A DNA stretch of 64,000 nucleotides from Annona cherimola. Its lineage: Eukaryota > Streptophyta > Magnoliopsida > Magnoliales > Annonaceae. The notes below the pieces were generated by a model, which worked only from the letters and a program-made list of their open reading frames with translations, did not search any database and was not told where the DNA came from. This document shows, in pieces, positions 10,995-21,684 of the stretch. Position numbers and translations under genes: made by a program. The stretch is from contig CM059975.1 in NCBI GenBank assembly GCA_030490835.1, positions 52,443,174-52,507,173 on the forward strand, in the 5' to 3' direction. Within the stretch, counting starts at the first letter, position 1. Each line of letters starts with the position of its first letter.

Positions 10995-12570
10995 ATGGCC
11001 CCGAAGAAAGCCGTCTCCAAACCATCAAAAAAGCCTGTGCCTAGACCTCCCACATCTCACACTGAGGAAGAAGTCCCTAGGAGAGCTAGGACACCTGCAA
11101 AACGGGTTCGAGAAGAACCCTCAACTTCGACGGGTAAACGGGTTCGATTCCAAAACCTCCACTCAATCATCTGATCAAGCACCCAGGTCAGAAAATCAAC
11201 AAACCTCACAGAGCACACAATCCAGAACAAGCAGAAGGGGCACTGCAGCTGGGAAAGCCCAAGTATTGAAGATGCCCACTACCTACTTCAAAACCGAGCT
11301 TCAACATAGCCGTTTCTACAAAAAGTTCTACGAACGGAAGGTATTCATACCCAAGATTATAGATTTTAATTTCCTGAAAGAATATGGATCCGACATAGAA
11401 GATCTATTGGATTTTCAAGGATGGACCAATTTGCTAAAGGAAGACGAAAGGGTCTATCCAGATCTTACTCGAATGTTTTATTATCTTTGGGATGAAGAAT
11501 ACTTTGGAACCTTCGTCAAAGGAGTCGAAATGGATCTTGGAATCGGGATAGTTGCAGGACCGACTGAAGTAATGAGTCATTTAGGACACATACTTGGAGT
11601 CCCGTATGAGGATGAGCCTATTCCAGAAGACCTCACAATGGATCAAATGTATAATCAGCTCACCCGGAGCAACAAGTACCATCCGGGAATCAAATTCCTT
11701 CGGTACATGGATTTGTCACCCAGACTTCGGGTACTAAGGCTTCTCATTGCCCACTGCATCTACCCAAAGGGCGGTGGAAGAAATCAATTGAATCCACAGG
11801 AAGCTGGGATATTATGGAAAGTGGCCAACAGGGTCAAAGTGAGCATACCCAAATTATTTCTAGAAGCCTTGGCAAGTAGAAAGGACAACCCACGAGGAGT
11901 CCTTCCCTATGGCACATGGATCACAAAGATTTTGGAATTCTTCAAAGTGGATATTGAAGGCGAGCCTTTCGAAGTGCTCAAATCCACAAATGCCATAAAT
12001 AAAGCACTAATCCAGAGAATGAAGATCAATCTGCTTGAACTAAGGCATGAAGCTACAGAAGAAGAGCAAGCAGACAATGCACAAGCTGAGGGGGAGCAAC
12101 CTCCCGCGGCACCACCTGCTCAAGAGGAGCCAGCATCTCCCATATCGCACGGATCCTATTCTCCACAAGGGTCCGCTGCAAGAGAACGGGTGCCTCCAAC
12201 CTCTTCTGAGGAGGTCACCCTAAAGGATTTGAAAGATGAAATCATAGCCATGAGGGCTGAAATGGGACAACAAGAAAACCGGATGACAAGTCTTGTCACC
12301 GGTGTCCTTAATGCACTTGAAGATATGCATTCCCGACAAGATAGAATCGAGCGGGAAATGCGACATATCCGCTATCATCTTGCCTCAGGCCATCATAAAA
12401 AGAGACCCATGCCTGAACTCGATCCCTACGAGTCGGGTTCAGTTCATAGAGAGGCAACTCCCGATCACGCTTCTCTTGTTTACTCCTCGGCCCATCATTG
12501 TCCCATCAAACCTATTCTCTATCCCATCTCTCAATTTCAATTTACCAAGTCTTTAGTACTTTTTGAATGA
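10995..12570 (+). pseudogene. Sirevirus-type env-like / plant transposon protein, frame break near start
   Basis: The third ORF of element A. ATG 10995 opens a basic Ser/Pro-rich start (MAPKKAVSKPSKKPVPRP) that ends at TGA about 11172. The main frame, open from before 11161 to TGA 12568-12570, is +1 to it, so a small indel around 11140-11165 probably split one ORF of roughly 525 codons. The main part holds motifs such as RKVFIPKIIDF, FVKGVEMDLG, LRVLRLLIAHCIYPKGG and RKDNPRGVLPYGTWITKI. I recognise these as the plant transposon-protein domain often labelled envelope-like in Sirevirus and Athila elements. The C-terminal half is acidic and Pro-rich, then helical (LKDLKDEIIAMRAEMGQQE, coiled-coil-like). 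I see no signal peptide, so a true envelope function is doubtful. Confidence 0.8.
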
Positions 12571-12986
12571 TTGACAAAAAGGGGGAGGAAGATAGGTTAG
12601 ATTTGAGTGTTTTTATTTTTGGGTTGGGTAGTTTGTATCTAGGATAGTTTCATTTATGCTTCATTGTATTCTATAATGAAACTTCATATATATATGAAAT
12701 GATGTTTGATATGATAATTGGTTTATATATGATTGATACAGAGTTGAATGAATGATATATTTGATCAATGATTACAATACAAAGTACTCTTAATGATTAA
12801 TACTCAATATATGGCTTGTAAGATATTCAAAGCATACTCTATGCCAAAATGATTAAATGTTCTCAAAACTCTAAATTATATGTTCAACGATACCTATATG
12901 GTCTGTTTTCTCAAATGAATATGTTTGAAATTTTTGAAAGGTATCAACTCAAATGAAGTTTTGTCAATCATCAAAAAGGGGGAGAT
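12571..12986 (+). promoter_or_regulatory. 3' untranslated region with repeated polypurine tracts, element A
   Basis: ACAAAAAGGGGGAGGAAG (about 12574-12591) and TCAAAAAGGGGGAGA (12971-12985) are two copies of the plus-strand primer motif; the second abuts the 3' LTR. Repeated polypurine tracts are a described Sirevirus trait. Confidence 0.85.
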
Positions 12987-14771
12987 TGTTGGAAACAATG
13001 TTCAAAATAATCTAAATTGACCAAAGCCTGAGTTTTGATGATTAACAAGAACTTATTTGAATATATAAAGAGTACTAACATGTTTGACAAATGTTTAAGG
13101 AAAGTAAAGAGGTCAAGTCGATCTCCAAGTCGACTTGGACTTCGACTTGGGTGAAGTCGATCCCAAAGTCGACTCAAATATCGACTTGAGAATGAATCCC
13201 AAAAAGCAACAGGTGAAGTCGCAAGTCAAGTCGACTCCACTTGCGACTTGGGAAGTCAAGTCGCAGACGAAGTCGACTCCAGCATCGACTTGGAGTATCC
13301 AGAGCTGAAAAGTGGAAACGAACATAACGAAGTCGCAAACGAAGTCGACTCCAGGTGCGACTTGGGTGAAGTCGCAGGCCAGGTCGACTCCATCCACGAC
13401 TTGAGATGTTCAAACTTTCAAAGATGCAGTTTTCAAGATATTCAAGAGGATTTATCACTCAAGTCCAAGGAATCAAGATGAAAAACAAATGAGTCAATTT
13501 CAAAGTTAAGAATCATGTTCTACATTCAAATCAAGTCTATCAAGCTCAAAGTAAATCTTCAAGCTAGCTTCCAAATGGAGTAAAATCTAAGTCATGAAGA
13601 CCAAGTGAGTCCAAAGCAAAGCAAGGAACATACATATATTGTGCAAGAACTCAAAGCTTTCAAATGGTTTGCAAGATTCAAGACATTTCAAGAAGATCAA
13701 GGCGTTTCTGCAATAGACCAAGCCAAGTCGCAACCCAAGTCGACTTCAGGATCGACTTGAGTTGAAGTCTGAAAGCCAAGTCGACCCAAGTCTCAGACTT
13801 GAGTTTCTGAAGAACCCAAGTCGCAGGCCAAGTCGACCCCATGTGCGACTTGGAAGCCAAGTCGCAGGCCAAGTCGACTTCATCTTAGACTTGGAGAATA
13901 ACGGTCAAATTTTTGAACGTTGGAGTTCATTTATTGCATGCCAACCACTTCTACAACGTTCATATTTTCCTCAATCTATAAAAGGACATTCAAATGAACG
14001 TGAGAAGACACAGAGACACTACTCTAAAGATCAAAGAAAGAAAAGAAGTGCAAGAAAGACTTTCAAATACCTTTTCTCCATATTTGAGTGTTTCAAAGGA
14101 AGAAAGAGCTTCAAACTGCAAGTTGCTTCAACAATCATCATTCAAGCTATTTTTGATTTCTTCCTCGAGCTCAAAACTGCCTACACAAATCTGTAAAGTG
14201 TAGTTTTTATTCATTTCTTTATTTGGTTGTATAAATCTTGATTTATCTTGGGTAGCTAAGATCAAGTGTATGCAAAGTAGGGTGTGATTGGAGTGAGACT
14301 CATCACCTACTTGTGCAAGTGATTGTATATGCCCCCTAGAGCTTTGAATCTAGAAGAGAGCAAGTGGCTCTAGTTGTGTATGCCCCCTAGAGCTTTGAAT
14401 CTACAAGAGAGCAAGTGGCTCTAGTTATGTATGCCCCCTAGAGCTTTGAATCTAGAAGAGAGCAAGTGGCTCTAGTTGTGTATGCCCCCTAGAGCTTTGA
14501 ATCTAGAAGAGAGCGGTGACTCTAAGTGTATTCTTGGAATACATAGTGGAACCCAAGTCACAACGGAGTGTGAGCTTGGAAGAGTGGAGTAGGGAAGGTT
14601 TGCCCGAACCACTATAAATCTTGTGTTATATTTCTTTTTACTGTTTTATCTTCATTGCTCTCTAGCTCTTTTCAAAAGGGGATTAATTACTCAAGGGGTT
14701 AAGTCTTTATTTTTTAAAGAACCCAATTCACCCCTCCCCTCTTGGGTTTTGCCACTAACTCGGGACCAACA
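12987..14771 (+). repeat. 3' LTR of copia element A
   Basis: 1,785 bp, about ten differences from the 5' LTR by eye. TATA box at 13977-13984. Four 51-bp units from 14328. Ends ACCAACA at 14771, followed by the ATTTT target duplication. Confidence 0.97.
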
Positions 14772-15205
14772 ATTTTAAAAGTCAAAATATTAATTTTTGG
14801 ATGCCCGCGGGACATCTATGTAATTTTAAAAATCAAAATATTAATTTTTGGATGCCCGCGAGACATCTATGTAATTTTCGAAATCAAAATATTAATTTTT
14901 GGATGCCCGCGGGACATCTATGTAATCAAAATATTAATTTTTGGATGGCCGCGGGACATCTATGTAATTTTAAAAATTAAAATATTAATTTTTGGATGCC
15001 CGCGGGACATCTATGTAATTTTAGAAATCAAAATATTAATTTTTGGATGCCCGCGGGACATCTATGTAATTTTAGAAATCAAAATATTTATTTTTGGATG
15101 CCCGCGGGACATTTATGTAATTTTAGAAATCAAAATATTAATTTTTGGATGCCCGCGGGACATCTATGTAATTTTAGAAATCAAAATATTAATTTTTGGA
15201 GGCCT
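14772..15205. repeat. 51-bp tandem array, right part
   Basis: About eight more units of the 51-bp repeat that ended at 3808; one unit around 14920 is shortened by an internal deletion. Joining across element A and removing one ATTTT gives a continuous array, showing that the element landed inside it. Confidence 0.9.
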
Positions 15206-15365
15206 TTTAATATATTTTTATAATATATATATTTTTGAGGCTTTATATATATATGTATGTATATATATTATCTCGGGATCCTCTGGTGACTCTCTCTCTC
15301 TTTTTATTTTTTTTATTTTATTTTTTATTTATAAGGAAACTTATCCCGGGATCCCAGGCCATTCC
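15206..15365. other. TA-rich and CT-rich spacer with CCCGGGATCC words
   Basis: Contains TA runs, a TCTCTCTC/TTTTATTTT stretch and the word CCCGGGATCC at both edges. Similar words follow the solo LTR at 17030-17060, so this is probably the same host repeat, interrupted by that LTR. Confidence 0.5.
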
Positions 15366-17026
15366 TGTTGGTCCCGAGTTGATGGTAAAACCCAAGAGGG
15401 GAGGGGTGAATTGGGTATTTAAAAATTATATCTTAAACAGAAGCTTATCCCCGGATTAATCCAGTCCCCTTAATGGAGAAATGAAATGGAAAGCAATGTA
15501 AATAGCAGAAGTATAAATCAAGCACACAGGATTTTTATAGTGGTTCGGGCAACCTCCCTACTCCACTCTTCCAAGCTCACACTCTTTGTGACTTGGGTTC
15601 CACTATTGTATTCTCTTAATACAATTAGAGCCACTGCTCTCTTCTAGATTCCAGCTCTAGGTGGCATCAACAAAACACAGCACAAGTAGGTGATGAGTCA
15701 CACTCCAATCACACACTACTTTGCCTACACTTGATCTTAGTTCCTCAAACTAAATCAAGTTTAACACATACAACAGAAACAATAAGAAAACTACACTTTA
15801 CAGATGTGTAGAAGCAGTTTGGCGCAGAGAAGAACTTGTTGAAGTGGCTTTGTATGATCAGTAGTTGAGCTCTTGCAGTTTGAAGCAAAGTTCTTCCTCT
15901 TTAGTTGGCTTGATCTCTTTAAAGCTCTTGTAGATGGTAGTTATGCACTCTTAATGATTTTCTGCTACTTCCCTCGTCCACCATGAATGCTATTTATAAT
16001 TTTGGAGGGAATCCGAACGTTAGAGGGTAGGTGGCGCGCATTTAATGCGCCAACGTTCGAATAAATTTCGACCGTTGCGACCCAAGTCGCATGTGGAGTC
16101 GACTTCAGATGCGACTTCGCCCAAGTCGCAGATGGAGTCGACTTCGGGTGCGACTTCGCTTTTCCGTCTCAGTTTCAAGTTTCAGTCAGGGTCGACTTGG
16201 GTTCCGACTTGACCCAAGTCGCAGGTGAAGTCGACTTCGGGTGCGACTTCACCTCGACAGTTGGCTTCATGAACTTGGAACTTGAAAACTTTTGTTTTGC
16301 TTAGTCTTTCTCAAGCCTTTTAATTCCTTTGCAACTTTTGTTAACCTTTGGATCATGGTGTCTTGCTTTCATTAGCTCCAAGATTTGCAAACCTTAAATC
16401 CTTGAATCTTGAACATTTGGATCTTGTGAATCTTGAAGAGCTTGACCCTTGCATGATTGATTCAAGCTCCTTGCTTCGCATTGGACTAATGACTTGATTT
16501 CATCTTGAATATGAAGCTTTGCTTTGATCTTGAGTGAGGGATTCCTTGAATAGGCTTTGAAACTGCATCTTTGAAGTCTGAACTTCTCAAGTCGAAGTTG
16601 GAGTCGACCTCGTCTGCGACTTCGCCCAAGTCGCACCTGGAGTCGACTTCGCCTGCGACTTCGTCATGTCCGTTTCCACTTTTTCAACTCTGGATGCTTG
16701 AAGTCGATGCTGGAGTCGACTTCGTCTGCGACTTGGTTTCCTAAGTCGCACCTGGAGTCGACTTGGCCTGCGACTTCACTTGCTTGTTTTCTATTTTCAA
16801 TGCTATCCACCTTTTGCCATTTGAAGTCGCTTGTGAAGTCGACTTAGGTATCGACTTCACCCCAAGTCGAAGTCCAAGTTGACTTGGTAATCGACTTGAC
16901 TTCTTTGTTTTCCTTAAACACTTGGCAAACTCATTAGTACTCTTTATATACTCAAATTAGGCTTTGTTTAATCATCAAAACTTATGCTTTGGTCAATTTG
17001 TTTTGTTTTGAACATTGTTTCCAACA
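15366..17026 (-). mobile_element. Solo LTR of the copia family, minus strand
   Basis: 1,661 bp from TGTTGGTCCCGAG to GTTTCCAACA on the plus strand, the reverse complement of the family LTR. It is flanked by a perfect 5-bp duplication ATTCC (15361-15365 and 17027-17031), so LTR-LTR recombination removed the interior after insertion. The minus-strand TATA (TATAAATAG, near 15989-15997) and the AAGTCGC/GTCGAC/GCGACTT units (16080-16240 and 16590-16890) are present. One copy of the CTAGAGC...TCTAGAAGAGAG unit is seen near 15635-15660. Confidence 0.95.
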
Positions 17027-17039
17027 ATTCCATGGCGCG

Positions 17040-17570
17040 CTGGGTGGAATCCCGGGACTTATATATATACTTTTATTAAAAACACTTAACTATATATATC
17101 ATATACATATATAAGGCGTACCCGGGGAGATCCCGAGACCCCGGGGCCTATATATATATAGACTATTATATATATATATATTTTATATAATAAAAAAAAC
17201 TCTTTAATATATCTATATATATACTATATATATAGCGCACCCGGGGAGATCCCGAGACCCCGGGGCCTATATATATATATAGACTATTATATATATACAT
17301 ATTTTATATCATAAAAAAAACTCTTTAATATATATATATAGACTATTATATATATATATATATTATATCATAAGAAAAATGCTTTAATATATATATATAT
17401 ACTATATATATAGCGCACCCGGGGAGATCCCGAGACCCCGGGGCCTATATATATATAGACTATTATATATATTTTTTATTTTTATCATAAAAAGATGCTT
17501 TACTATATATCATATATATATATGGCGCACCCGGGGAGATCCCGGGACCCCGGGGCCTATATATATTATA
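17040..17570. repeat. Tandem repeat of GC-rich blocks in TA-rich DNA
   Basis: A ~33-bp GC block (CACCCGGGGAGATCCCGAGA then CCCCGGGGCC) occurs at about 17117, 17235, 17413 and 17525, separated by (TA)n and a poly-A/CTCTTTAATATA segment. Units are about 112-178 bp. The GC blocks contain CCCGGG- and CCCCGGGG-type palindromes. Confidence 0.85.
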
Positions 17571-17689
17571 TGTATTATTACATATTTTTATTATAATAAT
17601 TCATAGTTTTATATATATATATATATGTATATATTTTTTTATATATATAGAAAATACACACATATATAATATGTATATATATATATATA

Positions 17690-18090
17690 TTTTTAAAGAG
17701 TAAAATACTTAACCCGTGTGTCAATTCAACCCGCCAGTCGGGGAGTATCCACATTGGGAAAAGTAATTTTTGAAAATAATATATGTGTATACATGTATAT
17801 ATATTTTTATATATAGAAAATACACACATATATATATTTTTATTTTATTTTTAAAGGAGAAAAATACTTAACCCGCGTGTCAATTCAACCCGCCAGTCGG
17901 GGAGTATCCACGTTGGGAAAAGTAATTTTTGAAAATAATATATATGTATATATGTATATATATTTTTATACATAGAAAATACACATATATATTTTTATTT
18001 TATTTTTAAAGGAGAAAAATACTTAACCCGCGTGTCAATTCAACCCGCCATTCGGGGAGTATCCACGTTGGGAAAAGTAATTTTTGAAAA
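17690..18090. repeat. ~158-bp tandem repeat with TCGGGGAGTATCCAC core
   Basis: Three units near 17702, 17862 and 18020 carry CTTAACCCGCGTGTCAATTC, then AACCCGCC and TCGGGGAGTATCCACGTTGG, followed by GGAAAAGTAATTTTTG and a TA-rich filler. A diverged relative lies at 3270-3330 (CACCCGTGTATCAACTTAGC ... GGTATTTACTCGGGGAGAG). This links both ends of the 2.1-18.2 kb block. Confidence 0.8.
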
Positions 18091-18478
18091 TAATATATAT
18101 ATTTTTATAAGAAAGAAACCCTTTCTTTTTTTTATATAAAAAAAATCTAAAAACTTACTCTTTTAGTGTGAGCTCTCGGGTTTTCTCTCGTCGTTCCCAA
18201 GTTCTCTCCGTTGTCATTTTTTTTTTCCAAAATGCGCGTCTACATCTCTATTTATAGGCTTGGCAACGCAATTCCGCGCGTCCAGCAAATTCTATCACGC
18301 GGAACTGAGTTCCGCGCATCCAGCAAATTTTATTATGTGGAATCAGGTTCCGCAGAACCTTGATGGTAGCTACTCCCTTGTAGAACTTTAAAGGTGAGAA
18401 AGACCGTTTGCACGGTTTCCACGCGTCATCCAGCCTGCGTTTCAAGTATGAAACTCAAATTCCGCCTTTTGACTTGGT
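18091..18478 (-). promoter_or_regulatory. Minus-strand TATA promoter region, possible LTR U3/R
   Basis: On the minus strand TATAAATAG (18248-18256) is followed by a leader with AACGGAGAGAACTTGGG and GAGAGAAAACCCGAGAGCTC. Upstream (18260-18360 on the plus strand) a CAGCAAATT word with TTCCGCG is repeated twice. The direction agrees with the minus-strand gypsy gag at 2084. I read it as a candidate U3/R of that element's 5' LTR, which is an inference. Confidence 0.45.
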
Positions 18479-19060
18479 TCACAAGCAACGTGACTCCATT
18501 AGTCCATTAGCGACGTCTTCGTCTCGTGTTTCCCGAACAGCAACTGTGTTGGCGAGCAGCAGCTTCATCCTCATCAATGCTCTACTGTACTCCTTTGCCA
18601 ATCGCCGGCCATCCTCGACGGTCAGCTCGTACTTGGGCACCTTCTCACCGTCCGCCACTCCGAGCGTTATGAGATGAAGGCCAGGAGTGCCGATCCCAAA
18701 GAAATCCTCCTTAGGCGAATCCTTGCTGTCCATCTCGCGTTTGCGAGCCTTGCTAATGAGACCCAGCTTTTCGCACTTAGCTTCATTGAGTTTCTGCTTG
18801 GGGGTGAGGTGGCGAATGGGTGTCGGAGCATTGATGCAGGAGTCCACCAGGTCATTTATCCTTTGGACAGCATAGTCTTTGGCACTGCTACAGCTGGTGG
18901 AGGATGTCTTCTTGGGGATTTTTGAGCGCTTTAGGGCCTGTGCAGCTTTGATCTTGGCTTTGCCCTTGGCCGTGCCACTCACACAGCGCCCCTGGAGGAG
19001 GAGCTCCGGAGGAGAAGAAAGCAGCTGGGAGAAAGGTTTTAGCTTGGAGAGGATGGGCAT
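18479..19060 (-). pseudogene. Host-gene fragment, putative mitochondrial-type protein, truncated
   Basis: On the minus strand ATG 19058-19060 starts a 193-codon frame with a basic, Ser/Leu-rich beginning ([20 protein letters not shown]) that looks like a mitochondrial presequence, then Lys-rich [20 protein letters not shown]. Later motifs are PTPIRHLTPKQKLNEAKCEK, GTPGLHLITLGVADGEKVPK and YELTVEDGRRLAKEYSRALM. It resembles a conserved plant protein I cannot name with certainty. After SRALM the sequence changes character and ends MESRCL at TGA 18479-18481, so the C-terminus seems replaced at a breakpoint near 18550. The DNA just upstream (19061-19200) resembles a short 5' leader. No intron is visible. 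Probably a retro-copied or transposon-captured fragment. Confidence 0.55.
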
Positions 19061-19306
19061 TTTTGCCTTCCCGTGGATCTTTTCTGTTGATGTGTAGGGT
19101 TTGAAAGCTAGCCTGAGCACTCCAGCCGGTGACGAGGTGGAGGACGACGGTGGCTGGCGTCGGTGGTAGACTACTGAAAGCCCTATTCTCTCCCTCCTCT
19201 TTCGCCCGACAAGGCATGATGAAAAGATGACATTTGGAAGGCTGAATGTTGTTGATAGATGCCATCACCATTAGATAAAGTATGCTGATTATGCATGGTT
19301 TGCCTA

Positions 19307-19790
19307 GCAGGTTCCTTTGCTTCTTACTGCATCCTGAAGAACCTCGGGCTCCATCAAAGTGCACAGGCTTAGAGCCAGATGAGCTCTCAGGTTGTGTAGA
19401 TGCAGGTGCACTCAGACAAGTCTCCATCTCAGAAACGGAGTTAGTACCATTACTTTCAGACTTCTTTGTATTGAGAAAACGGCCACCATTGATCCTAGCT
19501 TGCCTCAGTGCATGTTGGTGACGAGATTCATGGAGATATGGCTTTCTAACTTTGATTAATTTCTTTTCCAATTCAGCTTTTGCGCGTGACTGTCTTCGCC
19601 TCAGAATGCTATGATACTGCTTGGCCTTCACATAAACAGGTTCCTCTGCCAAGCCTAATTCATCATCCGCGAGGTTATTATCATTCCTAGATGACGAATA
19701 TTCAAGCCGTCTCAATCCCGGTTCCTGCAATCCATCTGCGTATTGGGTGCTAGCCGCATTTGTCTTCTTAATGGCGGTCTTCTTGGTTTT
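19307..19790 (-). pseudogene. NF-YA: NF-YA (HAP2) subunit fragment with complete core
   Basis: NF-YA is the CCAAT-binding subunit of the trimeric NF-Y factor and acts in the nucleus. On the minus strand the frame runs from about 19790 ([15 protein letters not shown]) through the core: [20 protein letters not shown] (subunit-contact helix A1), then [20 protein letters not shown] and [12 protein letters not shown] (DNA-binding A2). The core covers about 19463-19643. A Ser-rich tail ends near KKQRNL at about 19307. Compared with the usual core, His-Ser replaces His-Gly after KQY, and Leu-Arg-Gln replaces Met-Arg-Arg, so it is slightly eroded. The N-terminal activation region is missing: the frame runs into TTA-rich simple sequence at 19790. 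No promoter is seen, and it lies 250 bp upstream of another gene fragment on the same strand. Confidence 0.85.
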
Positions 19791-20245
19791 TATTTTATTA
19801 TTATTATTATTATTGTTATTTATTATTTATTTTATTTATTTTTTTTATTTTTTTATTTTTTTTGCACGAGCTTCAGCTACCTATTATTATTATGCTCGTT
19901 AGCTTTAGCTTAACCGATGAGTACCATTTTTTTATTTATTTATTTAATTTATTTATTTATTTTTTTTTATTTTTTTTTAGTCTAGTCCGGTTTCCTTCTC
20001 GTCTATTTAAGACAGATGACAAACTCTTTATTATTATTATTATTATTTTAATTTTATCACTATTATTGTATGTGTATATATGTTTGCAACATTTTTGTAA
20101 TGAATTTGTGGGTTTTAAGAAGAATCTTGACTATCTGTGATTTATTTTATTATTATTATTATTATTTTTTCTTTTGTACTTTGACTGCATACGGCAAGAT
20201 GCTTTAAAATTCATGATTTAGGGGCTCCATATATTTTGTTGTCTC

Positions 20246-20314
<69 letters not shown>

Positions 20315-20549
20315 TGCTCTTGTTTGACCAACTGCGCATTTTTTTCCCTTTCTCTTCTTTATATATATATATATTTGTAACCTTTTCTTCCTCCCCTTTT
20401 TTTATTATTATTATTATAGACAAAGTCTTTGGCTATCTGCGATTTCATAATAAATCTTCCCTTTTTATTTATTTATTATTATTACTATTTATTTATTTAT
20501 TTATTTATTTTTATTATTATTATCATAATAGACCCATGGTTAAAAATAT
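19791..20549. repeat. TTA/TTTA-rich low complexity, with (TTA)~20 microsatellite
   Basis: About 750 bp of TTA and TTTA runs. The longest pure run is (TTA)n at about 20248-20307, some 20 units. Leu- or Asn-rich frames across it are artefacts of the repeat. Confidence 0.9.
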
Positions 20550-21684
20550 ACCTCATCAATAACCCCTTGAGAAATAAGTCTCATTGAATGAAAAACGTAG
20601 AGAATGGTAATGCAAATAGAGCAAAGTAATCAACAAAAGAAATTAGATCGGGACAACCCTCCCTACTCCACTCTTCCAAGACCATACCGTTGTGTCTTGA
20701 GTTCTACTAAGCCAATACGATTATACCAAGATCCCTTGCTCTCTTCTAGATTCTTATTCTATGGGCGTTTACAGCATTCACACAAGTGGTGTATCACACT
20801 CCAACAACACACTACTTGCCTTCACTTAGTCTTGGTCTCAAATATCAAACCAAGTAGAATCACAAATAAACAATGAATAGAAATGAAAAAATATACTTTA
20901 CAGATGTGTAAAAAAAATTTTGGCACTGAGAAGAATGTGTTAATGAGTTATTGATGAATCACTTTAGCACTTACAATCAATGACACAGTTCTTCTTTGAA
21001 ATCTCTTTAATGAGCACTTGAATACTTGAGGATTGAAAGGTAGAATAGCTAACCCTCTCCCTTCCATTTGACATGTATTAAATAGGAGATGAGTAAATTC
21101 GAACATTTTGTGGTAGGAGGCAAGCATTTAGTGCGCCAACGTTCTAATTTTTCCTACCGTTACAACTCAAGTCGCACTCGGAGTTGACTTTGGGTGCGAC
21201 TTCACCTAAGTTGCAGACTGGAGTCAACTCGAGTTGCAATTTCAGTCTTCATCTCTTCAATCAAGTTCCATTTTGGGGTTGACTTAGTTTCAAACTTGAC
21301 CCAAGTCGGAGGTGAAGTAGACTTAGGTTGCGACTTCTCTCTCCACTTAGCTCTTTGGAATTTTGGCGCACTACTAACTTGACCCTTTAGCAAAAATGCC
21401 CTTGTGTTTTCATATTTTTCCTTCAAAGAACTTCATTTATACCTGTAGGCCTTTGGACTCCTTGTATATTTGGCTTGCTCTCATCCATTTGAAAGTTCTT
21501 GCATGGGTTTGCATCTTAAACCTTGAATCATATTAGAATAATGTTGCTTGAACCATCTTTTCACCCTTGGACCTGAAATTTATTGATTTAATCTTCTTGT
21601 ACTTAATTTGAGACTCGGTTCCCAACATCACTCAAGTTGCGTAGCTGAGTTGACTTCATTGGCGACTTCATCTAAGTCGCATGT
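20550..21684 (-). mobile_element. Degraded copia-family LTR fragment, minus strand
   Basis: Family landmarks appear in reverse-complement order: CCCTCCCTACTCCACTCTTC near 20660, TGCTCTCTTCTAGATTC near 20735, CTTTACAGATGTGTA near 20895, TGCGCCAACGTTC near 21140, and GTCGAC-derived units (mostly decayed to GTTGAC or GTAGAC) at 21170-21340 and 21640-21684. The outer U5 end is lost into the TTA tract. At 21685 the sequence switches to gypsy-LTR-related DNA. Confidence 0.8.

Larger units (their letters stand above)
3809..14771 (+). mobile_element. Copia element A (Sirevirus-like), full length with env-like ORF
   Basis: A 10,963-bp Ty1/copia LTR retrotransposon. Two LTRs of 1,785 bp each (3809-5593 and 12987-14771) begin TGTTGG and end CCAACA, and are flanked by a perfect 5-bp target duplication ATTTT (3804-3808 and 14772-14776). 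Order: LTR, primer site, gag, PR-INT-RT-RNaseH (copia order, integrase before RT), GTCGAC-rich spacer, env-like ORF, polypurine tracts, LTR. By eye the LTRs differ at about 10 positions (~0.6%), mostly transitions, so the insertion is fairly young. Coding is broken: three nonsense codons in gag, a 1-bp deletion in pol and a frame break early in the env-like ORF. It can no longer act autonomously but could be mobilised in trans. The large coiled-coil gag, env-like ORF and repeated polypurine tracts fit the Sirevirus lineage. Confidence 0.97.

Noticed and set aside
20236..20562. Leu-rich frame (and Asn-rich frame on the other strand)
   Set aside because: It is translation of a TTA microsatellite.
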